This document shows, in pieces, positions 46,937 through 57,553 of a DNA stretch of 64,000 nucleotides. Under the pieces are notes generated by a model, which was not told where the DNA came from, ran no database searches, and saw nothing but the letters and a program-made list of their open reading frames with translations. The stretch is taken from NCBI RefSeq assembly GCF_005239225.2, contig NC_133296.1, forward strand, positions 2,852,001 through 2,916,000, read 5' to 3'. The position numbers were made by a program, and so were the translations under genes. The number at the start of each line of letters is the position of its first letter. Positions within the stretch are counted from its first letter, which is position 1. This DNA comes from Populus alba. Its lineage: Eukaryota > Streptophyta > Magnoliopsida > Malpighiales > Salicaceae.

Positions 46937-47835
46937 ATGATAATTTAAGTTTTTGTAGCATGATCAGTGTGGATTCATAGTTTAAGTGCAGATGCATAGG
47001 ATGTGCAGCCATTCTTGGTATATCTCCTTCTAGCAGCCTGTTGACAGTTGCCTCATTTGCTGCTGAAGAAGAGGTCTTCGATGCTGAGAAAGCTGAGAAG
47101 ATTTGGTCAAGATTAGTTTTCCATTATCTTAGCATGTTTGTTACAAATAAAGCTGCCATAGAACAGCTCTTTTTCAGTTAAGATTTCGTGCTTATTTTTC
47201 TATAGTTTGTTATCAAAACTCTTCTATAAAAGAGTGATTTCATTAATAAAGAATTATGCTTGCAGTCAAAATAACAACAATTGTTATAGCTGGTTCTGTT
47301 TCTTTGTTTTTTCTTTATTTCTATACTGTTTTATCAACTTCACAGCCTCTCATGCTAGTGTTCATGTTTTAGAACATCTTAGGTTGTAGTAGGAGATTAT
47401 ATCTGGACTTGTTTTCTCTATTGATTCTGATTAATCAGTGCTGCCAAAATCACTCCTACCATCACCACCATACAGGGGATGAGAGAATGGAAGATGAAAG
47501 GTTATATCCTTTGGGGAAACCGTGTAGACAAACACATAGTTCTAATATTGTCTACAAATTATACTTTGTGTTTATTCATTTCAGCTCAATATTGAATTGA
47601 AGATTTCCTTTATTACAAGGGATGAAACAGAATCTTGAAACCCAGGTGTCCTCATTATAGCAGAGAGCCTTTATTCACTTTGATTGATAAAAATACTGTA
47701 CTAAAACATATTAATCGTTGAAGAAACAAAATACAAAGCAGAGAAATAATTTACTACAAACAAAGCTACGAAAATTGAAAGTAACATAAGTCGCAACAAT
47801 CACATACTAATTATACAAAATCTTTTGGAAAATTC
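46937..47835. other. RLK4 3' flank, duplicated at 513-1212
   Basis: Contains tcagtgtggattcatag, agcctctcatgctag and the gaaacccaggtgtcctcat block shared with the left end of the window. Compared with that copy it has an extra ~0.3 kb (47040-47344). Confidence 0.75.
47036..47174 (+). pseudogene. Isolated exon-like fragment, unrecognised
   Basis: About 46 codons are open and look coding (LLTVASFAAEEEVFDAEK, then IWSRLVFHYLSMF and AAIEQLFF). They are preceded by ctccttctagcag (possible acceptor) and followed by cagttaag (possible donor). I do not recognise the protein. No neighbouring exons are visible, so it is probably a stranded exon of another gene. Confidence 0.35.
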
Positions 47836-50800
47836 TCAGCCTGTCACAGTTGTTTGAGGCATCAGATCTTCCAATGTTATTGCGGAGAATGACTTTGCCA
47901 GCGGAGGCCATCGAGCTATGAGCTGCGAAGCTACTTGTCGCATGGTTGGCCTAGATTGGGGATTGGGAAGCAAGCATGCAAATGCTATTTTGATAATGTT
48001 GACAACACCTTCTGCAACTCCATTTTCAGGAAGTGGGATACGTTGGTCCATCACATCCTTCAACAATGAATGCTGGTTGATTTGAGAGAACGATGAGGAG
48101 GAAAAAGCAGATGCAGAAAGAGATGAGATGAGATCACCCGGATGCATTCCCATTATTACTTCCATTGTGACCACTCCAAAGCTGTAGACATCGCACTTCT
48201 CGTTCACTCTCATTGTGTAAGCTAGCTCTGCAAAAATTCTGTCATTTTTTCATAGTACTGGCTATATCGTGTGTGTGTGTGTGTTAAGAATGAAATCAAG
48301 TATGTACCTGGAGCTATGTATCCGAAGGTGCCAGCAAATGAGGTCCAGTTGGTCGAGTCAGGCATTAAAAGCCGAGCTGTCCCAAAATCCGAAACATGAG
48401 CCTTGTATTCCGAATCTAAAAGAACATTGCTGCTGGAAATGTCTTGATGAATGATTGGAGGCGAGCAATCATGGTGCAAATAGGATAATGCATTGGCCAC
48501 TCCTTTAACAACATTAAGCCTTCTATTCCAATCCAAGTCCATTGCCTGTTCTTCGCTAGATAAATTCATCTTCAAACTTCCCCTTTCTATGAACTTGTAA
48601 ACTAAAAAAGAGTGCTCTATTAATGAACAAAATCCATATAACTTCACAATATTCCGATGTCGAATATCTATTAACATGCGAATCTCATTTCTAAAAGTTT
48701 TCAAATCCACAAGCTCGCCCTCTCTGGATGGGTGAAGTTTCTTCACGGCAACCACCTGACCTGTTGGCAACATGGCTCGATAAACAATTCCGTATCCCCC
48801 TTTCCCAATGCAGTTATTGAAGTTGAAATTATTAGTGGCCTGGATGATAGTTTCATGTAGGATCTCTTCCTCATGGCCCCATACTACAAAATTGTGTGGA
48901 CTTTGTCGCTCTCCTAAACAGGAAACTCTTTCTCTACTTGTTCGGCGGTGAAAGTATAAACTCCCAACCATGATAAGTAGTAGAAGTAGACTGCCCAGGA
49001 GTGGAAAAAGAATCAAAATGACAATTTTGTTGCTCTTTCTCCTGCTTGTAAGAAGAGTACAAGGCTTTAGACCACTGACATTTCCACAGAGACCACTATT
49101 ATTTATAAAAGCTTCATATGGAGCTTCAATGAAGGCTTTGATTTTTGGAATAGGGCCCTCTAGTTCATTGTAGGAGATGTCTATATCTATCAAGCTCACC
49201 AAATCTACAAAAGCAGTTGGAATCAAACCGGAAAGTTTGTTGTGAGAGAGGTTCATCGTTTCTAACTGATTCAATTGCCCAATTTGTGATGGTATCTCTC
49301 CTGCCAGAAGATTCCCACTGAGATCTAGATCTTCAAGAAAATGCAGGAAGCCTATCTCAAATGGGATGCTCCCTATGAACTTATTATGACTCAAGTTCAA
49401 CTGTACTAAAATTGCGCACTCTCCCACTTGTTTTGGGATTGATCCACCAAGGTTATTAGAATCTAAATTAAGGGCACGAAGTTGAGATATCATTTGGATT
49501 TCAACGGGAAGGACACCAAAAAGATGGTTGTTATGAAGAGCAAGGTTGAACAACGCCTTCAACTGCCCCAGTTCTTTTGGAATTGTCCCCTTCAGGAGAT
49601 TTGACGAGAGATCAATGACTTGTAGCCCAGTAGCCTTTCCAAGCTCTGATGGTATCTCACCTGTGATATTATTGTTTGACAATTTTAGGCTCGTCAAGTT
49701 GTGAAAACCTCCCCATTTCCACGTAAGCTCACCATACAAATAATTGTGACTTAGGTCCATATAGTTCAAGTTTGGGTAGAGGCCGAAATCTTCAGAAATA
49801 TTCCCCGTCAATTGGTTCCGATCAAGCCTAACTCTAAATAGACTAGTACAATTTCGCAAGCTTTTAGGGATTGGACCAGAAAAATAATTGTAGCCGGCTG
49901 AAAATTTTACAAGTAACCTACCCAGGCACAAGTCTCGTGGTAAATGGCCAGTGAAACTGTTTGAAAAAAAATTCAAAACCATCAAATGTGTGAGATTATT
50001 CATCTCGGGGGGCAGAGAACCATTGAGATTATTGAAATGCAATGTCAATTGAACAAGGGATTCAAGTTGTCCAATTTCCCGAGGAACAGATCCAGATAAA
50101 TTATTCATGTCCAGATAAAGGTTAGTGAGCATAGTCATGTTCCCAATAGAAGAAGGAATGGAACCAGAGAGGTTGTTTTTCGAGAGATAGAGAATGGATA
50201 AGTTTCTCAGATTTCCAATAGAAGAAGGAATGGAACCAGAGAGTTTGTTTCTCGAGAGATAGAGAATGGATAAGTTTCTCAGATTTTCAATAGAAGAAGA
50301 AATGGAACCAGAGAGTTTGTTATCCCATAGAGAAAGAATGGATAGGTGTTTCAAAATTCCAATAGAGGCTGGGATCAAACCGGTGAGATTATTTTCACTA
50401 AGACTCAATTCATTGAGCATAGACATGTTCCCAATAGAAGAAGGGATGGAACCAGAGAGTTTGTTACCCCATAAATATAAAATGGATCTGGGATCAAACC
50501 GAGATTATTTTCACTAAGACTCAATTCAATGAGCATAGACATGTTCTCAATAGAAGAAGGGATGGAACCAGAGAGTTTGTTACCCCATAGATATAGAATG
50601 GATAGGTGTTTCAAAGTTCCAATAGAGGCTGGGATCAAACCAGTGAGATTATTTCCACTAAGACTCAATTCATTGAGCATAGACATGTTCCCAATAGAAG
50701 AAGGGATGGAACCAGAGAGTTTGTTACCCCATAGATATAGAACGGATAGGTGTTTCAAAGTTCCAATAGAGGCTGAGATCAAACCAGTGAGATTATTTCC

Positions 50801-51735
50801 ACTAAGACTCAATTCATTGAGCATAGACATGTTCCTAATAGAAGAAGGGATGGAACCAGAGAGTTTGTTACCCCATAGATATAGAACGGATAGGTGTTTC
50901 AAAGTTCCAATAGAGGCTGAGATCAAACCAGTGAGATTATTTCCACTAAGACTCAATTCATTGAGCATAGACATGTTCCTAATAGAAGAAGGATGGAACC
51001 AGAGAGTTTGTTACCCCATAGATATAGAACGGATAGGTGTTTCAAAGTTCCAATAGAGGCTGAGATCAAACCAGTGAGATTATTTCCACTAAGACTCAAT
51101 TCATTGAGCATAGACATGTTCCCAATAGAAGAAGGGATGGAACCAGAGAGTTTGTTACCCCATAGATATAGAATGGATAGGTGTTTCAAAGTTCCAATAG
51201 AGGCTGGGATCAAACCAGTGAGATTATTTCCACAAAGATATAAAAAATTAAGACTTGTTAACAATCTTATCTCAAGTGGAATATTTTCTGTGAAATGATT
51301 TTCACACAAGTCTAAATTGGTGATTTTGGTCAGGTTACTAATGTGGGATGGAATAGTTCCATAGAGTGAATTGTTCCAGAGATTGAGAGTGAGAAGATTT
51401 GGGAAGGATGAGAAGTTGAAACTTTGAAGCGTACCTCTCAGACCAAAATGTGGAAGGCTGAAATTCGCGACACTTCCAGTATTGTCACAAGTGATTCCAA
51501 GCCACTTGCAAGGGCTGCTGCCAACCCAAGAAGACAGGACAGCTTGGCTGTGGTTGTCATCAAGACTTGCTTTCCATTTTAGGAGAGCCTCCGCTTCTTT
51601 ATTACCTTCAGCAGCACTAATTGAAGTTGCAGAGGAATTAGGAGGAAAGGCAAAGAAAGAAGGAATGCACATTAGAAGGAGAAAAAAAAGGACTTGGAAA
51701 AACTTTGATTTTGGTTTCTGTAGTAAGGACATCAT
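47836..51735 (-). pseudogene. RLK4: LRR receptor kinase broken by two frameshifts
   Basis: Start [10 protein letters not shown] at 51735, signal peptide, [10 protein letters not shown] cap and LRRs; final exon 48227-47836 joins the long exon at 48308. The frame breaks twice inside an LRR array: a missing G near 50990 and a 25-bp deletion near 50488. They do not compensate, leaving a 260-residue truncated product from the start. Downstream the frame (48308-50426) is open through LRRs, C-cap, membrane helix and kinase. The kinase has IGKGGYG, VAVKK, DFGTA and APG/E, but the catalytic loop reads HQD instead of HRD (48444-48446), so activity would be doubtful even with an intact frame. Confidence 0.92.
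50371..51230 (-). repeat. 144-bp tandem array encoding LRR pairs in RLK4
   Basis: The marker g(g/a)gatcaaacc recurs at 51206, 51062, 50919, 50775, 50631, 50490 and 50371. Spacings are 144, 143, 144, 144, 141 and 119 bp. Each full unit encodes 48 residues, i.e. two LRRs ([12 protein letters not shown] then LKHLSILYLWGNKLSGSIP and NMSMLNELSLSG). Units are nearly identical, so expansion is recent. Both frameshifts of RLK4 lie within it. Confidence 0.95.
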
Positions 51736-51790
51736 GTCTAAGGGATATGGTTTCCTATGGCAGATGAAGATTCTAGGCTCCAATGATAGG

Positions 51791-51798
51791 TATTTATA
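51791..51798 (-). promoter_or_regulatory. TATA box of RLK4
   Basis: TATAAATA, conserved in position with RLK1 and RLK2. Confidence 0.65.
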
Positions 51799-54420
51799 GA
51801 AAATAAATAAATAAATGGAGTATTTATTGAAATTTTTAATTGTGAAATTTCCTATTCATCTTTGTTCTCATTTTACAGAATTTGACATATATACGTCAAC
51901 AACAGTGACCTGTAATTTATAAATCTTAGGAAAACTCATTTCCAAGCCCTGTAATTTCTAAAGATGCTTAATTGTTGGCTCATTTGTTCAAAATCTGTGG
52001 CTCATTTGTTCAAAATCCGTAGCTCATTTCTAAACTAAATAAAAAAATTAAAAATAAGTAAGAAAAAAATATTTTGTTTTTAAAAATTTTTTGCATCAGT
52101 TTTCTCTCCTTTAATTGAATCGGTGAAGAAATAATACTTAATTAATCGGTTCTGAAATTTCTAAATAATCTTTGTTCTACCTTTCCAAATCAATTAATTG
52201 GTCTCGGGGTGTCCAAATTTGACTTGTCCAAAGATTCATGATGTTACTTTTTAACTGCCTTTAGCGCAAGAAAGCAGCTCTCAATGACTGTGTTTACATC
52301 AAAAATAAAAATTCACAGATCGAGATAGCTAAAGGAAGATTTAATTTATCCAAAAACTTATCTGACTCATCAACAAACGTAGCTAGTGCGATAATATTTA
52401 ATATTGTTTCATTACTCAATATTCATGATTTATTTTTCTCATTGTTGTCTCTGCAAATTGCTAGTATGTCGGTATTTTTACTCATGGTTATTAAGCTCAA
52501 GTTGACGGTCAATCTAGAGTAAGACATCAGTTACGAGAGTTAACCCATATGAGTTAATCCTTGTTTACTTTAATTTATTTTTATAAAATAAATAAAAACA
52601 AAATTGTTTTGAAAAAGATTATTTAAAAAAATCAATGTATTTTTTGATTGGGTTTCACCACGTCGCAGCAGGTGATTTTTTAGAAAGTATTTCTCTCTGT
52701 AGCTTTTCTACCTTCTCCTCAATTCTCACCCTCCTTATAGCTCTTCGCACCAGAATTATCTTAAATTCAGCAAGTAAATGCTTGATTGCATGCCTTAGAA
52801 ATATCTATCATTTATTTTTCTTCCTTTTCAACTACTACTCCTTCACAATTAATGCGTGATTCTGTCTAGTTTTTCACTTGCCTGCTTACTTCTCACGCTC
52901 TAAATTGGTTACAGTAGGAAATGATCATTTCCCTCAGCTTTATAAGCTTTGATATTTTATTTTCAAACGTATACAAATTATCTCTAAACATGTGCTTAAC
53001 ATCTAAGTCATAAATATAAAATTACAAGAATCCATTTCTACTGCATCATTTTATATCTCTTCTCTATACTTACAATGAAAAATTTATTTTCATAATATTG
53101 AGTTGCAATCCATTATTTTTAGTCCCTAATCACTGTAGTCTCCTTTTCTTTCTTTCCTTTAATTTCGAACCATAAAATCTTTTTTCTTTCTTTTTTCATT
53201 ATCAACATAATTAAATTAAATATAAAAAAATCAAAATTTTCTGAAAATATAATTTTGAAAAACATAGAGAACCTGGGAGGACCATACTGTAGGAAATATT
53301 GGGCCCCATAGCTAGACGGGCCCTAACGTCGGCCCTAACAATTTGTTTTTTCTAAAAAGGCCATGGGCTGGAATTCCTGCCCTCGTAGTGAAATGGGATG
53401 GCTCGTTCTTGAAATCATTCGCTCAGTGCTTGTTGTTAATGATGAATTTTGTGAAGGTATCTTGAATTTTGATTTGCATACAAGTACGATGGAGGTTTCT
53501 CTCTCTCCCCCCTCCCTACACACACGCGCGCGCGCGCGCGTGTTTTGGCATAATTATCTTTCATTATTAAAAAAAGATATTTGTAAGAATTTTTGACAAA
53601 GTTTTCGAGTAAGAAGGTGGTGCATGAGTTTTGGAAAAATAAATATTTTTTTAATTTTTAATTTTTTATTTAGTATCCATAGAGTTTTCTAGTTTTTTTT
53701 TTTATATAAAGAATTATAATAGCATTTTAACAAGTGAGATTTTAATGGGTAAAAATAAAATATTTTGAGTATTTTTCCATAATTATAATGTTTTTAGTTT
53801 TTTAAAAGTCTTGACTTGTTATAATTTTTATTATTATTTTCTTTTAGTTTTTTTCTAGTCTAAACCCTGGTATTTAAAAGCTTATTAGACCCTAATTAAT
53901 CCGGTCAAGTCAAGTCGGTTTATTAAAGGGTAAAGCTTTTTAAATAATAATGTGTTTTATAAAAGACTCGAATTTAAAATTTTATTTAAAAGAAACAAGT
54001 ATCGATTTACTTTAATAAATCATTGTTTGTTATTGTTTTCTTTTAATGACGTGAATAAATAATGAAGTTGTATTAGAAGTTGCCACATGAAAAATTATTA
54101 TTTATCATTGTTCTATAAATTATGTTTTGCCAAAAAAAAGTATTATATTGTGACATATAGAATCTATGTAACATGAATATATATACAACGACTTACTTGT
54201 TGGAAAACGAAGATTTATATTTTACTCTTCACAAAATTTGAAAATTGGAAAGACGCAATTATTAGATGACAGTTTCTTTTTTCTTTTTTATAGGATGGTT
54301 AGCGAAAAGTAATTCTGACTCTTCTATCAAAACTAAACTAGACAGAAATAGGGTACATTTTCTAATATTTTATTATACATTATTATCACCATCTTATAAT
54401 ATAAAATAAAAAATATAACT
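51799..54420. other. RLK4 upstream region and AT-rich intergenic
   Basis: 51799-52500 is homologous to the RLK1 upstream region, with a small local duplication (ggctcatttgttcaaaatc twice near 51977-52015). Beyond it are AT-rich sequence and a (GC)n run with acacacgcgcgcg at ~53519-53541. No gene seen. Confidence 0.7.
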
Positions 54421-54702
54421 ACCAAATAATCATCTTAATCTAATAGAGTTATTAGGTAAGGTCTTAAGATATGATTTATATTATTATCGAACAAACCCCT
54501 TCGAATAAAAGCCTTTTGGACTTGAAACTTGTACAGATTTACATTATCTTGTGCTTAATTTTTATCAAATGAATAAGAATTATAAGATTCTAACTCGTAA
54601 CCGTTTGGTCATTAAAGCTCTGATATCATATCAAATAATTATTTCAATCTAATAATTTAAATTATTAGATAAAATTCTAAAATATAATTTATATTATTCT
54701 AA
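54421..54702 (-). mobile_element. TRIM element 3
   Basis: Same family and orientation as TRIM-2: terminal repeats with taatctaat/ttattaggtaa and gatttatattatt motifs at both ends, minus-strand primer site TGATATCAGAGC, short non-coding interior (~130 bp). Both repeats are diverged, indicating an older copy. Confidence 0.75.
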
Positions 54703-56586
54703 GATAATTTCTCTATGTTTTATAGAAAGATTTCATTATTTACTATGACAGTCAAATGACATCCATAGCTTGTTTTTTAAAATTACTTGCCTTCAATCAA
54801 AGAGTATTTTTATCCTTTTCTCACAACTTATTAATTATTATATTTTTAATATTTAAAATTTTAATAAGCAGTAAATAATCAAAATACTTTCACTAAAAAA
54901 AATACTAACACTGTTGAGCAGATATATGTAAGTCTTATCATTTGTTTATATACCGTTAAATTATATATGTCATTGGGCCAAAAAAACAATTTAAGCCAAG
55001 GGATAAGGGTATTAAGATATTGTTATTGATTTGATTAAGAATAATAATGCCATTTCATATTGAATTAATATTATTTTAATTAAAAAAAGTTAAAGCATGC
55101 ATTAGATCACACGCTAAAGCATGGAAGGCGTCACACTATTTGGGTGGCACTTAACATCTTTTGATGGTGAAAAATATATTTCTGCTATCTCATTTAATTA
55201 TTTGTTGTGTTCTCTTTTTTATTAGATGGTATGTATTAGCTTACAGTAGATAATTTTTCGTTGGTTGACCTTTATTTTTCCTTTTCATTTCACTCTCATA
55301 CCTGAAAAATGAACTTTGATCCTCATTATTATCAGTGTTTTAAATTCTTTTATTTTGGTTTTTATTTTTATTTTTTTTGTGAAAGTTTTTTTTTGTTTTT
55401 AATTTAATCCTTCCATTCAATTCTAATTTTCAATTTGATCATTCTTTTGATTTCTTATTTGTTTTCCTTGGTTTTTTTATCAAAATTTTTATAATTTTCA
55501 ATTTTATGGTTTTATATTTTTTTTTATTATTATTAATAATAATAGTGATAATAATGGTAATAATAGTTATAAGAATAATAATAATTATGATAATACTATT
55601 AGTAATGACGATAATAATAATGTTAATAATAATAATAATAATAACCTCCTCCTCCTCATACTGATAACAATAACAATAACAATAATAATAACTCATTATT
55701 CAATGTTATATTTATTGGGTATTGAGTTTCATTGTTTTTTCATATAAAATACTCTCAGTATAATAATCTAGGTTAAAGTTTTGAAAAATTTATGTGAGTA
55801 AATTTTTTTTTGTTTTTTTGTTTTATTATTTAATATTAGTTTTTTTTTAAATAAAAAAAGTGATTTTTCTTTACTAAAACGATTGCTTATGCTTGGATAA
55901 AAATTGTGAATCTACTAATGATGATGAAGAGGGTATTTGAAAGCGTAATAATAATTATTTTTTAAAATATTTTTTATTAAAAAAAATATCAAAATAATAT
56001 ATTTTAATTTTAATTTTTAAAACTTGTTTTTAATATCGACATATTAAAAGAATTTTAAAAATATTAAAAAAATTAATTTAAAATAAAAATAAAATTAATT
56101 TTGATAAAAACATATTGAAATTTATTCCAAAACACCACGAAAAGAAGTCTCCAACCAAAAGGTCATGGAAGGGGGAATGGATGAACGAATGAACGAATGA
56201 AACGTGGTCCAGGAGAAAGTAAACACAATGGAAAAGGATGAGGGAGAGAGCACTTGCTTTTAACTAAACACTCCCATTATTCGTTTGGAAAATTACCTCC
56301 CCCCCGAAGAAAAAAAAATTGACGAGAAAAGATGAATATATATATAAAAACTGAATTCTCTTTCCTAATTTTGTTAATGCATTGCATTTTTTATTCATAG
56401 CTGTTTTGTTCTTACCATATTTTGAATCTTACCATGAACCCTGAAATCAATTTCAAATTATATTTTTATTATTTTATTCCTACTATATTTCAAATCTTAC
56501 CATATTTTGAATCTTACCATGAACCCTGAAATCAATTAAAAAATTAGTGCAGAATACATGGTTCTTTCCTTTTGCTTTGTTGGAGG

Positions 56587-56663
<77 letters not shown>

Positions 56664-57553
56664 TGTTGGGTCTTCCCGGGTCGCTGGGGTCATGGGTTGA
56701 CCCGCCAGGTCTACCGGGTTTTGCCAAATTTTTTCATTCACCGGTCTTTCTTCTAACTTGGATTGGTCCAGCCACTGGTTTAACCTTCCAGGTTAGTCCG
56801 AGTTTAATAACTATGCCCACTATTAATTCAAGCCTCATTTGGCATTGTGATCCAATCATATATTTGAAATTTTTTAATTATTTTTAGTTTTAATTTAATT
56901 TTTTTAAAGTTTTGAATTGTTGTAATATATTAATACAAAAATAAAATTTAAAATCTAAATAAATATTATTTTAAAATAAAAAAAAATATTTTAAAAAATA
57001 ATTTTTACCATAATTTCAAATTAACAAAAAATGATGATAACATCCGAATTCTAACGGCCTAACATATATTTAGTGACAACGCTGCCGTTAAATCTGTTTT
57101 TTATAAAAATAATTGTTTTTTTATTTTTAATATTAATAAATTATTTTAATATATTAATATAAAAATATCATTTTAATATATTTTTAAACATTTTTAAAAA
57201 TAACCTCTCCACACATATCAATTAACAAAACCAACCTCCTCATGCCTAAATACCTGACAAATTTCTCCTACCAAAGCATCTTCTCTCCCTCCACGCGAGA
57301 TGCCCTTCACTCCTTTCTCCTACAAATGTGGTTGGTCCTCTTAAAAATCCGTGCTTTCTATTGACACACGACGCTCTATCACTATAGAGGAAGACTTCAC
57401 ATTTTCTTGCTTTCTTTTACTTCTACTCTCTCTCTCTCTCTTTCTCTGCCAAGCAAGACTTGTTGTCTTTTGGTTTATATCAAATAATTCAAAGAAAGAA
57501 GAGTAAGAGGTGAAGAATTTTCTTGAATTCCTGACTGAGCAGTGAAGAGAATC
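54703..57553. other. AT-rich intergenic and ZDS promoter/5' UTR
   Basis: Contains an (AAT)n-like low-complexity tract (~55525-55690), AT-rich repeat debris (~55950-56130, 56840-57200), a (TA)n tract and a GC-richer piece (56661-56820, cgggtcgctggggtcatggg and similar phrases) that is probably part of a dispersed repeat. The last ~200 bp carry a pyrimidine-rich (CT)n run (57426-57447), common in plant 5' UTRs, before the ZDS start. Confidence 0.65.
56588..56660. repeat. (TA)n microsatellite
   Basis: About 36 TA units, preceded by a segment shared with 45954-46000. Confidence 0.97.

Noticed and set aside
53270..53345. GGGCC-rich patch (gggccccatagc, cggccctaacg) as a second hAT or other transposon end
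   Set aside because: No inverted partner or target duplication could be found nearby.
55439..55696. 85-codon Ile/Asn-rich frame
   Set aside because: It is the translation of an (AAT)n microsatellite.
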